Shown piece by piece: positions 8,422-17,700 of a stretch of DNA of 64,000 bases. The stretch is taken from positions 186,001-250,000 of the forward strand of contig NZ_BMRE01000004.1 in assembly GCF_014648475.1 (NCBI RefSeq), written 5' to 3'. This DNA is from Lentzea flava. Its GTDB lineage: Bacteria > Actinomycetota > Actinomycetes > Mycobacteriales > Pseudonocardiaceae. The translations under genes and the position numbers were made by a program. Within the stretch, counting starts at the first letter, position 1. Each line of letters opens with the position of its first letter. The notes under the pieces are model-generated. The model was not told the DNA's origin and ran no database searches. It saw only the letters and a program-made list of their open reading frames with translations.

Positions 8422-9360
8422 GTGGACGACGTCTTCGCCCGGTTTTCGGAGAACCGGTGGGACGACTTCCTCGACGAACTCGACAAGATCCGCGTGAGCG
8501 TGGTCGACCCCGCGGAACGGCAGCAGGTGAAGGTGGCCGCACGGCGTGACGCGCGTGAGGCGGCCTCTCAGCCGTTGCTCGTGCGGATGGCCATCGCGGA
8601 CCACTACCTGAACCTGCTCGCCATCGGCGTGTGGGCTGGCGACGAGAGCTGGCGCGCGGACTTGCGCGACCTGGTGGCCACGCTTGTGCCCGAAGGCGAC
8701 GAGTCACGGGACGACGCCCTGTTGAGCTCCGTCATCGCCGTGGTGCTCGCACAGCTGCTGCAGGACGCACGGCTGCGCGGTGGTTCCGAGGCCGATGTCC
8801 TCGCACGGGCGGCGTGGGAGAAGGCGCAGGAGTGGGCGGCCTACGCGGAGGACCGTTACGTTGAACGCCTCCTGCACCACTCCACGGAGGCCGGTGCGCG
8901 TGTGGTGACGGCCTCCGAGGTCCAGGAGGTCGTGGAACTGGCCACGGCCGCCGCGGACGACCAGCACGCCGAGACGCTGGCCGCGCTGGAGGCCGAAGGG
9001 CTCAACGCGGAGGTGATGAACGGCGTCTGGGTGGTGGACGGAGACTTCCGCAATCCCGTCCGTGCGGCCGCACGCGCGATCACCCTCACGGGCTATGGCT
9101 GCGTCCTCGCGCGCAACGAACGCCAGTCCGCCGTGATGCTGTGGCACGGGAACACGCTCGCGATGGCCGATTCGAAGGTGCCGCGCTGGCGCGTCTACCC
9201 GATCCTCGCGCCCGTTACTCCGCAATCGAAATTTTCCGGCGGGGAAGGACTGCCGGCCACCCGCGACACCCACCCGTTGGCACCCGCTCCAGAAGTCGTG
9301 CGCCGGTTGGCCGACGCCGTTGGTGTCAACCTGTCTCATCTGCTGGCGGCATTGCGGTGA
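8422..9360 (+). CDS. Hypothetical protein cotranscribed with folP
   Basis: A 312-residue protein that I do not recognise. The GTG at 8422 is preferred because GGAGG stands 6 nt upstream and it begins one base after the folP stop; a TTG at 8404 lies upstream of that site. The first 180 residues are mostly helical and acidic/arginine-rich. The remainder contains a beta-type core (VWVVDGDFRNPVRAAARAIT) and ends in a short helix. There is no signal peptide, membrane segment or catalytic motif. Coupling to the FolP2-like gene is the only functional hint. Confidence 0.75.
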   Translation: MDDVFARFSENRWDDFLDELDKIRVSVVDPAERQQVKVAARRDAREAASQPLLVRMAIADHYLNLLAIGVWAGDESWRADLRDLVATLVPEGDESRDDALLSSVIAVVLAQLLQDARLRGGSEADVLARAAWEKAQEWAAYAEDRYVERLLHHSTEAGARVVTASEVQEVVELATAAADDQHAETLAALEAEGLNAEVMNGVWVVDGDFRNPVRAAARAITLTGYGCVLARNERQSAVMLWHGNTLAMADSKVPRWRVYPILAPVTPQSKFSGGEGLPATRDTHPLAPAPEVVRRLADAVGVNLSHLLAALR

Positions 9361-9371
9361 AAGGGTGATCT

Positions 9372-9401
9372 TTGACTTTCCGCAACCTCCACTCGTTATC
9401 T
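9372..9401 (+). promoter_or_regulatory. Probable sigma70-type promoter for a leaderless mRNA
   Basis: TTGACT (9372-9377) and TTATCT (9396-9401) are separated by 18 bp. The ATG of the small gene at 9409 follows the -10 box after 7 nt, where transcription would start. There is no Shine-Dalgarno sequence at normal distance, which fits a leaderless transcript, common in actinobacteria. Confidence 0.55.
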
Positions 9402-9408
9402 TGGTGGC

Positions 9409-9693
9409 ATGCCCAGATTTGCCGAGTTCGATGTGGAAGGCCTGCGGAAATCCAGCGCCGTAGCAGACTTTCCCTGGTCAGAGACGTGGGTCACGTTGAT
9501 CCGCGTCGATGCCAAGGGAGTTGTCCGGCAAGCGAAGTCGTTGAGCGAGAAAGTTTCTTTGTTGACCGTTGCGTCAGACAAGGATCTCGTCATCGCCTCC
9601 TGCCCGGAGATTTACGCGGTCGACGACCTGTCGGCCGCCAGAGCAGCCATCAGGGCTTCGGCCGCACGCGAAATGACGCCAAGCCTCGGATGA
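9409..9693 (+). CDS. Small hypothetical protein
   Basis: A 94-residue acidic-basic protein starting MPRFAEFDVEGL. No domain is recognisable; the middle looks beta-rich (WVTLIRVDAKGVVRQ, LVIASCPE) and the end helical (LSAARAAIRASAARE). It is supported by a good promoter directly upstream and by codon use matching its neighbours. Its 3' end overlaps the convergent P450 gene by 44 bp. The promoter arrangement argues for a stand-alone small gene. Confidence 0.62.
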   Translation: MPRFAEFDVEGLRKSSAVADFPWSETWVTLIRVDAKGVVRQAKSLSEKVSLLTVASDKDLVIASCPEIYAVDDLSAARAAIRASAAREMTPSLG

Positions 9694-10702
9694 ATGACTC
9701 CCGCCACTCGGGCTCAGCGGCGAGCGCGAGTTCCGGGAAACGCCGCAGGAGCGTTCCGAACGCGATCTCGCCTTCGACGCGAGCCAGCCGCGCTCCCACG
9801 CAGTAGTGGATCCCGTGTCCGAACGCGACGTGCGGGTCTCGACCCAGCTGCAACACGTCCGGATCGGAGTACCGGGACGGATCCCGGTTCGCCGCGCCAA
9901 GTGAGACGGTGACCTGCGAAGATCGCGGAATCGTGACCCCTCCGATCTCCACGTCGGCGGTGGCGATCCGAGACACCCCCAGCGCCAGCGGACCGTCGAG
10001 GCGCAGGAACTCGTCGACGGCGTCCGGGAGCAGGATCGGGTCGTCGATCAGCCTCTGCTTCACGGCCGGATCGCGCAGCAGCGCGAGCAGACCGTTGCCG
10101 ATCAGCTGCACCGTCGTCTCGTGCCCCGCTGTGATGAGCAACACGAGGGTCTGCACGAGGTTCGGTTCGTCGCGGAGGTCGGTGATGACGTCGTCACCGG
10201 GCTCCTTGGTCTCCAGGAGGTTCTGCACGTACAGCGCGAACCTGCCGTAGGCCTCGACCATGGTCTCCGGTGCCATCAGCTCGGAGGTGAGCGTGCGCAC
10301 CTCGTTCCTGTCCCTTTCGGGCACGCCCAGCAGTTCACAGATGACCGTGATGGGCAGCGGGTAGGCGAACGTGTCGATCACGTCGACCTCGTCCTCGGTC
10401 TCCCACGCGTCGAGCAGGTCGTTGGTGATCCGCTCGATGCGCGGCCGCAACGCCTCCATGCGCCGTGTGGAGAACGCGCGCGCGACGGGCTTGCGCAGCT
10501 GCGTGTGCTCCGGCGGGTCGGTGTGGTTGAGCATGCCGCCGGGGATGACGGCGCTGCTGAGGCCGGGGTGGCCGAGCGCCTGCACGACGTCGTCGTAGCG
10601 GCTGATCACCCACGCCCGCCGGCCGTCCGGGGTGTCGATCAGCGCGGGCCCCTGCTCGCGCCACTGGTCGAAGTACGGTGTCGGATCCGTGAAGAAGCTC
10701 AT
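9650..10702 (-). CDS. Cytochrome P450
   Basis: A soluble bacterial P450 of 350 residues, slightly short for the usual 390-420 because the N-terminus is brief. Visible hallmarks are the I-helix oxygen-binding motif AGHETT (192-197), the K-helix ExxR as EFLR (231-234), and the heme-ligand loop FGHGIHYC with Cys301 as the axial ligand. No ferredoxin or ferredoxin reductase gene lies beside it, so it must borrow redox partners. The substrate is unknown. It is transcribed divergently from the LuxR-type regulator gene 84 bp away, which makes that regulator a candidate controller. Confidence 0.95.
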   Translation of the reverse strand: MSFFTDPTPYFDQWREQGPALIDTPDGRRAWVISRYDDVVQALGHPGLSSAVIPGGMLNHTDPPEHTQLRKPVARAFSTRRMEALRPRIERITNDLLDAWETEDEVDVIDTFAYPLPITVICELLGVPERDRNEVRTLTSELMAPETMVEAYGRFALYVQNLLETKEPGDDVITDLRDEPNLVQTLVLLITAGHETTVQLIGNGLLALLRDPAVKQRLIDDPILLPDAVDEFLRLDGPLALGVSRIATADVEIGGVTIPRSSQVTVSLGAANRDPSRYSDPDVLQLGRDPHVAFGHGIHYCVGARLARVEGEIAFGTLLRRFPELALAAEPEWRESFIRGLASFRVRPKP

Positions 10703-10786
10703 GGCTTCACTGTGGCGTTCGCGCTGGTCGTAGGCCTGAGTACGTGATCACCCATCTTTCTCGCGGGGATCACCTAGCCTGACGGC

Positions 10787-13057
10787 ATGGGGTGGCCGTT
10801 CGTGGGGAGGGACGCCGAGCTCGCCGAGGTCCGGCGTGCGCTGCGGGGCAACGGGCTGATCGTGGCCGGGCCGGCGGGTGTGGGCAAGACACGGCTTCTG
10901 GACGAGGTGGCGTGTGACTTCCGGCTGCGTGCGACGTCCGCGACCTCGGGGATTCCCCTCGGCGTGATGGCGCCTTTCCTGCCGTCGATCGATCCCTCGC
11001 CGTTGGCGATGCTGACCGCCGTACGGACCGTGTTGGCCGGTCGCGTCGTTGTGGTCGACGACGTGCATCTGCTCGATGACGCGTCAGCCGGCCTGTTGCA
11101 CATGCTCGTGCAGCACCGCGAGTCCGTGGTGGTGGCGACGTTGCGTTCGGGCGAGCGCGCGCCGGACCCCGTGGTGGCGCTGTGGAAGGACGAACTGCTG
11201 CCGCGCATCGAGCTCGAACCGCTCGGGCGTGCCGCGGTGGTCGAGGTGCTGGAGACCGTGCTCGGTGGCCCGGTGGACAGCACCACGGCCGATCGGCTGT
11301 GGACCGCCTCGGCGGGCAACATGTTGCTGCTGCGCGAGATGCACTTCGCCGCGCAGTGGACGTCGCACGGCGGTGTCTGGTCGTTGGACGGGCCGTTGCC
11401 GTTGTCGCCGCGGCTGGTCGAGCTCATCGAGGCGCACCTCGCCGCCGTGCCCGACGAGGAACGCCGGGTGCTGGAGCTGCTCGCGTTCGGTGAGCCGCTG
11501 GACCTGGCCGCCTCCGAGGCCTTGGACGGGCTCGTCACCGTGTCCTCCGACGGCCTGAGGCTCGCGCATCCGCTGTACGGCGAGGTTTTGCGCGCGCAAT
11601 GCCCACCTCTGCGCAAGCGCAACCATCAGCGTTATCTGGCCTCGGTGCTGGACGATCCGTTGCGGGTAGCCGTGTTGCGGCTGGACAGCGGCACGGCCGA
11701 TGACCCGGCGGAGTTGCTGACGGCAGGACGCCTGGCCACCGCGACGGGTGGTGTTGCTCTGGCAGAACGACTCGCACGCGCCGCATGGGCCGTTGGCGGC
11801 GGCGTGGAGGCCGGCCGGCTGCTGGCCGAGGTGCTGATCTTCACCGATCGTCCCGAGGAGGCCGAAGAGATCTTCGCGATGGTCGCCACCGACGACGACC
11901 CGCCCGCGCTGCGCATGATGCGTGCCCTGAACCTCGGCTGGGCCCTCGGGCGCAGCGAGGAAGCGGCGGCGATGATCGAGGACGACGTCTCCCGGTCCGT
12001 ACTGCTGTTCGACGCGGGCAAGTACGACGAGGTGCGCGCGCTCCTGTCCTACGACGTGCCGGAGCAGGCCGCGATCCTCGCGATGGTCGACGCCGTGCAG
12101 GGCCGCTACGTGGGGCCGTTCCCGGTCGTCCCGCCAGATCCCACCGTCGGGCTGGGGTTCGAGACGACGGTGTTCGCCGAGGTGTTCACGTACTCCATGC
12201 ACGGCGATTTGACCGCTGCGGAACGTCTTGCCGTGCAAGCGCATCGGGAGAAGACCGAGTGGGACTCCATGCGGGCCACCTGGGCCGTGTCGCTGGCCGG
12301 GCTGGCACAGGCTGGTGGGCGTCTTCTGGAGGCACGGCGGTTGCTGCGAGAGGCGCGTCCCGTGCAGCCGTTCGTGAAGTTGTGCGTACTTGCGCAAGTG
12401 GAGGCGTTGCTGGGCAACGACGCGCGCTCCGTGCTGGCCGAGGCGGAGAAGCTCGTGCCGAAAGGCCAGCGTCCGAGCCGGTTCGGGTTGTGGCTCGCGC
12501 GGATCTGGGCGGGCGGCACGTCACCGTTCGAGGCCGCCGAAGACGCTCGTGCGCACGGCGAGTTCGCTGCCGAGGCGTGGCTGTTGCACGAGGCGGTGCG
12601 GCTCGGGCACGCGGCTGCCGCTCTGGAACGGTTGGGGGAGCTGGCTTCGTCGACCACGGGTCTGCTCGTGCCGACGTACTACGCCCATGCGGATGCGTTG
12701 GTGCGCCACGATTCCGATGCGCTGATGGAAGTCGCCTCGCGGTTCGAGGAGGCAGGCTACCTGCTGCTGGCGGCGGAAGCAGCCGCGGAGTCGGGCAACC
12801 GCGCTTTGTTCGGACGGTTGATGGCTCACTGCGAGGGCGCGCGCACGCCTGCGTTGGCTCTCATGACCGCAACGCCGCTCACGCGTCGTGAACGGGAAAT
12901 CGCCGTGCTGGCCGCACGTGGCCTCACGAACAAGGAGATCGCGTCGTCGTTGGTGATCTCCGTACGCACTGTGGACAACCACCTGTCGAACGCCTACGCG
13001 AAGCTCGGCATCACGACCCGCGGCGAACTCGCGTTAGTCCTATCGGATGACATCTGA
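10787..13057 (+). CDS. LuxR-family transcriptional regulator with AAA ATPase domain
   Basis: A 756-residue regulator of the large ATP-binding LuxR (LAL/MalT-like) type. It opens with a P-loop ATPase, Walker A GPAGVGKT at residues 28-35 and Walker B VVVVDDVHLL near 87-96. A long helical, TPR-like middle region follows. From about residue 697 a LuxR/NarL helix-turn-helix is seen (LTRREREIAVLAARGL, TNKEIASSL, VRTVDNHLSN). Such proteins hydrolyse ATP while sensing a ligand and activate neighbouring operons. The divergent P450 gene is the natural first target to consider. Confidence 0.93.
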   Translation: MGWPFVGRDAELAEVRRALRGNGLIVAGPAGVGKTRLLDEVACDFRLRATSATSGIPLGVMAPFLPSIDPSPLAMLTAVRTVLAGRVVVVDDVHLLDDASAGLLHMLVQHRESVVVATLRSGERAPDPVVALWKDELLPRIELEPLGRAAVVEVLETVLGGPVDSTTADRLWTASAGNMLLLREMHFAAQWTSHGGVWSLDGPLPLSPRLVELIEAHLAAVPDEERRVLELLAFGEPLDLAASEALDGLVTVSSDGLRLAHPLYGEVLRAQCPPLRKRNHQRYLASVLDDPLRVAVLRLDSGTADDPAELLTAGRLATATGGVALAERLARAAWAVGGGVEAGRLLAEVLIFTDRPEEAEEIFAMVATDDDPPALRMMRALNLGWALGRSEEAAAMIEDDVSRSVLLFDAGKYDEVRALLSYDVPEQAAILAMVDAVQGRYVGPFPVVPPDPTVGLGFETTVFAEVFTYSMHGDLTAAERLAVQAHREKTEWDSMRATWAVSLAGLAQAGGRLLEARRLLREARPVQPFVKLCVLAQVEALLGNDARSVLAEAEKLVPKGQRPSRFGLWLARIWAGGTSPFEAAEDARAHGEFAAEAWLLHEAVRLGHAAAALERLGELASSTTGLLVPTYYAHADALVRHDSDALMEVASRFEEAGYLLLAAEAAAESGNRALFGRLMAHCEGARTPALALMTATPLTRREREIAVLAARGLTNKEIASSLVISVRTVDNHLSNAYAKLGITTRGELALVLSDDI

Positions 13058-13092
13058 TAACGGAATGCACGGGTCCGAACGACAGCCCCGGC

Positions 13093-14238
13093 ATGAGCAA
13101 CGGGTACGCCGTCGTCGACGTGGAAACCACCGGGCTCTCACCCGGCCACCACCGGGTGATCGAGGTCGCCGTCGTGCACGTCGACTCGTCGGGGCGCCGG
13201 ACCGACGAGTGGTGCACGCTGGTCAACCCGCGCCGCGACCTGGGCGCGCAGCACGTGCACGGCATCAGCACCGCGGAGGCCCGTCGCGCTCCCGACTTCG
13301 CGGGCATCGCGGGTGAGCTCGCCGCGCGGCTCACCGGCCGGGTGCTCGTCGCGCACAACCTGTCGTTCGACCTGCGGTTCCTGCACGCCGAGTTCGCCAG
13401 GCTGGGGCACGAGTTCTCGGCTTCGGGGCTGTGCACGATGGAGCTGTCCGGCCGGTACCTCGGCGCTTCGTCACGTTCGCTCGCCGCGTGTTGTACGGCG
13501 GCCGGCGTGCCGATGGGTACCGCGCACTCGGCGTTGCACGATGCGCGCGCGGCCGCCGGTCTGCTCGTGCGTTGCCTTGACCGCGTTGGCGGTGTTCCGC
13601 CCGTGCGGCTTGATCTGCCTCGGACGAGTGCGTTCGCGGTGCAACGCAGTAGTGGTCACGCGGCCGAGCAGCACTTCCTGGCGAAGCTCGTCCGGCTGCT
13701 GCCCCGCGTGGAGACGCCGCGGGGTGACGAGTACCTCGCCGTGCTGGACCGGGCGTTGGTCGATCGGCATCTCTCGGCGGAGGAGCAGGAGGAGCTGCTC
13801 GACGTGGCCTGCGCGCTCGACCTGGGGTTGCCGGAGGTGATGGGGCTGCACCGCGACTACGTCGCCGCGCTGGCCGAGGCCGCGCGGGAGGACGGCGTGG
13901 TGACGGCCGACGAGGAGGCCGATCTGCGGCTGGTCGCGTCGTTGCTCGGCGTGGATCCGGGCGAGGCGGTGCCGCGGCGCACGGTCCGGCTTTCGCTGGG
14001 AGATCTCGTCGTCTTCACCGGTGAGATGCGCGAGCCGCGTGAGGTGTGGGAGAGCAGGGCGTTGTCCGCCGGTCTGGCGGTGAAGGGCGGCGTCACCAAG
14101 AAGACCGCGCTGGTGATCGCGGCGGATCCGAATTCCCTGTCGGGAAAGGCGGACAAGGCGCGCAGCTACGGCATTCCGATCGTGTCGGAGGACCTGTTCG
14201 CGGGACTGCTGGGCGAGCTCACGGGAGAGCGCGCGTGA
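13093..14238 (+). CDS. DnaQ-like DEDDh exonuclease with BRCT domain
   Basis: A 381-residue protein with three parts. Residues 1-165 form a DEDDh 3'-5' exonuclease, seen as VVDVETTGLS (Asp9, Glu11), HNLSFDLRFL near 87-96 and HSALHDARAA near 145. Residues about 190-285 form a helical region with a TerB-like look. Residues about 295-370 form a BRCT domain of the DNA ligase/DnaQ type (GDLVVFTGEM, VKGGVTKKTALVIAADP). This exonuclease-TerB-BRCT architecture is found in actinobacterial repair exonucleases. The last 4 bp overlap the next gene (GTGA). The pair runs convergently into the Wadjet operon. Confidence 0.92.
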   Translation: MSNGYAVVDVETTGLSPGHHRVIEVAVVHVDSSGRRTDEWCTLVNPRRDLGAQHVHGISTAEARRAPDFAGIAGELAARLTGRVLVAHNLSFDLRFLHAEFARLGHEFSASGLCTMELSGRYLGASSRSLAACCTAAGVPMGTAHSALHDARAAAGLLVRCLDRVGGVPPVRLDLPRTSAFAVQRSSGHAAEQHFLAKLVRLLPRVETPRGDEYLAVLDRALVDRHLSAEEQEELLDVACALDLGLPEVMGLHRDYVAALAEAAREDGVVTADEEADLRLVASLLGVDPGEAVPRRTVRLSLGDLVVFTGEMREPREVWESRALSAGLAVKGGVTKKTALVIAADPNSLSGKADKARSYGIPIVSEDLFAGLLGELTGERA

Positions 14239-14756
14239 ACGACGTGGCACGGGTGGCCGGACTGCTCCGCGAGCGCAACCGCATCGACGCCGCGCTGTCG
14301 GCGTGCATCCGACGCCCCGCCCTCCCAGGGCACCTCGGCGACTGGATCGCGTCCCAGGTCTTCGGGATCGAGCTGGAGCAGCAGACCACGGCCAGGGGCG
14401 TCGACGGCAGGTTCGCGGACGGCCGGACGGTGAACATCAGGTGGTACGCGAAGCGGGACAACCTGCTCGACCTGCGCGAGGACGGGCCGGACAGCTACCT
14501 CGTGCTGACCGGGCCGAAGGCGCCCGCGGAGAGTTCGGTCGGCGCGGTGCGGCCGTTGGTCATCGACGCCGTGTACCTGTTCGACGCGGCGGCTGTGGTG
14601 GCGGACCTCAGGGCGCGTGGCTGCAAGATCGGTGTCGCCTCAAGCGTGCGCGCGCACGTGTGGGAGGCCGCGGAGGTGTATCCGCGGCACAACCCGGAGT
14701 TCGTGCTCACGCTGGAGCAGCGGGAACTGCTGGCGTTGTTCAGTCATCAGCCTTGA
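14235..14756 (+). CDS. DUF6998-like protein, possible nuclease-fold
   Basis: A 173-residue protein starting at a GTG that overlaps the exonuclease stop (GTGA). The sequence runs from a helical start (RVAGLLRERNRIDAAL) into GIELEQQT, VDGRFADGRTVNIRWYAKRD and YLVLTGP. This resembles DUF6998 proteins, in which an E...VDG...K-rich strand pattern suggests a restriction-endonuclease-like fold; I am not certain of the family. It is coupled to a DNA exonuclease gene, and its final 17 bp overlap the 3' end of the second jetC, which is read on the opposite strand. Confidence 0.78.
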   Translation: MNDVARVAGLLRERNRIDAALSACIRRPALPGHLGDWIASQVFGIELEQQTTARGVDGRFADGRTVNIRWYAKRDNLLDLREDGPDSYLVLTGPKAPAESSVGAVRPLVIDAVYLFDAAAVVADLRARGCKIGVASSVRAHVWEAAEVYPRHNPEFVLTLEQRELLALFSHQP

Positions 14757-17700
14757 GGCTGTGGCCGTCCCACGTGAAGCGGACCGTCGTCACGGCGTCG
14801 TCGCCGTCGGTGCCCGTGGTCAGCTGGTGGATCGCGATACCGGTCAGCTCCCGGTAGTCGCACCACTCGTGGTCCGACGTGAGCACGAGGTCGAGGTCGA
14901 ACGCCACCAGTAGTTCCAGCAGCTGGCCGCGGTTGGTCGCGTCGACGCCGACGAACACCTCGTCCAGCAGGATCAGGCGGGGTGAAGTCGGCGTCGCGTG
15001 GTAGTGCGCGGCCGCTGCGGCGAACAACGGCAGGTGCAGCACGATGGCCTTCTCACCGCCGGACAACGCGCCGTGGACTCGTTTGGTGACAGGCACCCAG
15101 CCATCGCCGCGGTCCACCTTCACGACGAACTGGTGCCACGTCGTGTAGTCGAGCACCTGAGCGAGTTGTTGTTCCCAGCCCGTGGCGGTGTCGTGTGCGC
15201 GTGCCTCTTCGACGCGCTCGCGGAAGAACTGGTGCAGCACGGCGCGTTCGGACGCGTCGAGGTCCGAGCGCAACAGCAGGTCGCGAGCTTCTCGGGTGCC
15301 GGGCGGGAGTTGCGGGTCCACCTGCCAGACGAGCTGCACGCGGATGCCGGACGCGGTTTGGACGCGTTCCAGGCGTTGGTTCATCGTGTCGACGAGTTCG
15401 GAGGCGCCCTGGATGCGTTTGGCGATGTGCCTTCGGGTGTCGCCGGTGAGGGTCTGGTCGAAGCGGTCGCGTTCGGCGTCGGTGATGTGGGTGCGCATGC
15501 GGTCGCGTTCGGCTCGCAACGCTTGAAGCAGCGCGTGCGCGCCCATGCGCGCGTCGTCGAGAGTCGCGGTCAGGACCGTGACGTCGTCGTCGGGGTCCAG
15601 CGACAGGTCGATGCGGCCCGCCAGTTGTTGTTGGGCGTCGTGCCCGGCAAGGCTGAGGCGTGACTCGGCGTCGCGGATCAGCCGTGCGTCCACGGCGCCC
15701 TCGGGCACGTCGCCGGCGTCGGCGGGCAGGTGGCCGCTGGTGAGGTGGCGGTAGCGGGCTTCGGCCGCGTCACGGACAGCAGCGGCTTCCGCGGCACGTG
15801 AGGCGTCGACCTTGCGCTTCTCCTCCAGCGTGCCGAGGGTGCGCGCCAGAGCGGTTTGCTTGTCCTGCAACGTTTCGCGCTGCTCGGCCAGTTCGAGGGC
15901 CTTGGTGCGCAACGTGATGAGCTGCTGGTCGAGGGCGTGGAACTCGGAGCCCGCGGAGCGTTCGACGGTTTCCAGGGTGATGGCGAGGTCGGCGGCCTCC
16001 TGCTGGCGGGCGGCGGCGGCTTCCTCGGCCTCGTCGGCCAGGGCGCTGCTCGCCGACGAACGGTTCATCGCTTCGGCCGCAAGGGCTTCCGCGCCGAGGG
16101 CGTCGTGACGGTCGTCCAGCCAGCGGTGGCCCGCGGTGCGGAACGCGGCGACGGCGTCCAGGTTCACGGAGACGTCGCCGTTGATCATGCGCTGTGTCTG
16201 GGCGACGAGTGCGTCGGCTTCGGACACCTGGCGCGTCGCGGCGGCGACGGCGTCCTTCCTCGCCGCGCACCGCAACTGGGCCTTGGTGCGGTGTTCCTCG
16301 GCGATCTCCACCGGGTCGGTCGACGGTTGCCTGGCGAGCTCGCCGGCCAGGGTCGCGCGGCGGACCGCGATCTGCGACAGCGCGGCGTCCACGTCCGCCA
16401 GTTCCGTGGCGAGCTGCTCGATCAGGCCGGTCAGCTCGGCGATCCGGCCCGCACGCGCGCGTTGGCGGGAATCGGCGCCGATGTAGGTGGGGGAGGGCTT
16501 GCTCCAACTGCCGTGAACGTTGGCCAGGCGCCATGTTCCGTCAGCGCCGATGGCCGCCGTGTGCCCCGTGGCGGTTTCACCGAAGGCGATGCCTTCCAAG
16601 AACCGATGGGCGCGGTCGTCGTCGGTGACCAGCACTTCGAGCAACGTGGTGCCGGGAGCCGGGGCGGCCAGCAGTGGTTCGGCGAAGCGGTCCTGGTCGG
16701 AGAGGCCGAACGAGTTGCCCGGCGTGAGCCACGCGTCCAGCAACCCCGAGGCCTCCAGGGCGGCTTCGACAGCGGCGCACACGTCAGGTGGGGTGCCGGG
16801 ACGGAAGTTCACCAGACGCCACAGAGGAGCGCCCACGGCAGAAGAGCGGTATTCGGCGTTGCGCGTGTACGGCGCGGGTGGCGGGACGTCGACCTGATTG
16901 GCGAGCTTCTCGCGGATGGCGTTGTACTGCGCGAGTTGGCCGTTCAACGCCGCACGCGTCTCGCTCAGACGTGACTCGATGGCGCTGAAGTCCTCGCGAG
17001 CCAGTGCAGCGGCCTCGATGACCTCGCCGTGCTCGGAAACGCGCAGCTCAGTGCAGCCGTGTGCCCACGTCTCGAAGTCGGCGCCGAACTTCGCAAACGC
17101 TTGCTCGAACGCCTGCTGCGCCACCACCTCCGCGTCCGTGGCCAGTTCGAGTTCTTCACGCGTCTCGTCGAGCCGTTGGCGTGCGGCGTCCCGTGCGTCG
17201 ACAGCCCTCTCGTGGACGGCGATGGCGCGCATGACGGCATTGATTTCGGCGGTGCGGGCATCCGCGGCGTCGCTGAGCAGCTGACGGCCCGCACGCGCGT
17301 CGGTGCCCGCGTCGATCTCCTCGAACACCGACAGCATGCCCGCGCGCTCGGCGGCTTCGCGGGCTTCCACGCTCGAACGCCGCACGTCTTCCGCGCGTGC
17401 GGCCGCGTCGGCCTTGGCCTGCGCCGCTCGTTCCTCGTCCGTCACGGCCAGCGCACGCAGTTTCGCGGCGTGCGCGGCAGCCTCACCGGCGCGGTGCACG
17501 GCGGCGGAATGCTGTTGCCGCAACAGGTCGAGCTGCTTGCCCTCCTGATAGGCGGGCAGGTCGGAGATCCCGGCGATCTCCGCGTCGACCGCGCTCGCCT
17601 CGCGCCCCAGCACCGCCAGCTGCTCGAAGGCCTCGTCGGCCAGGGCGACCTGGCGCTGGTACCGCCGTTCGCTCATCCGTGCGGCGCGCGTCAGGTCTTC

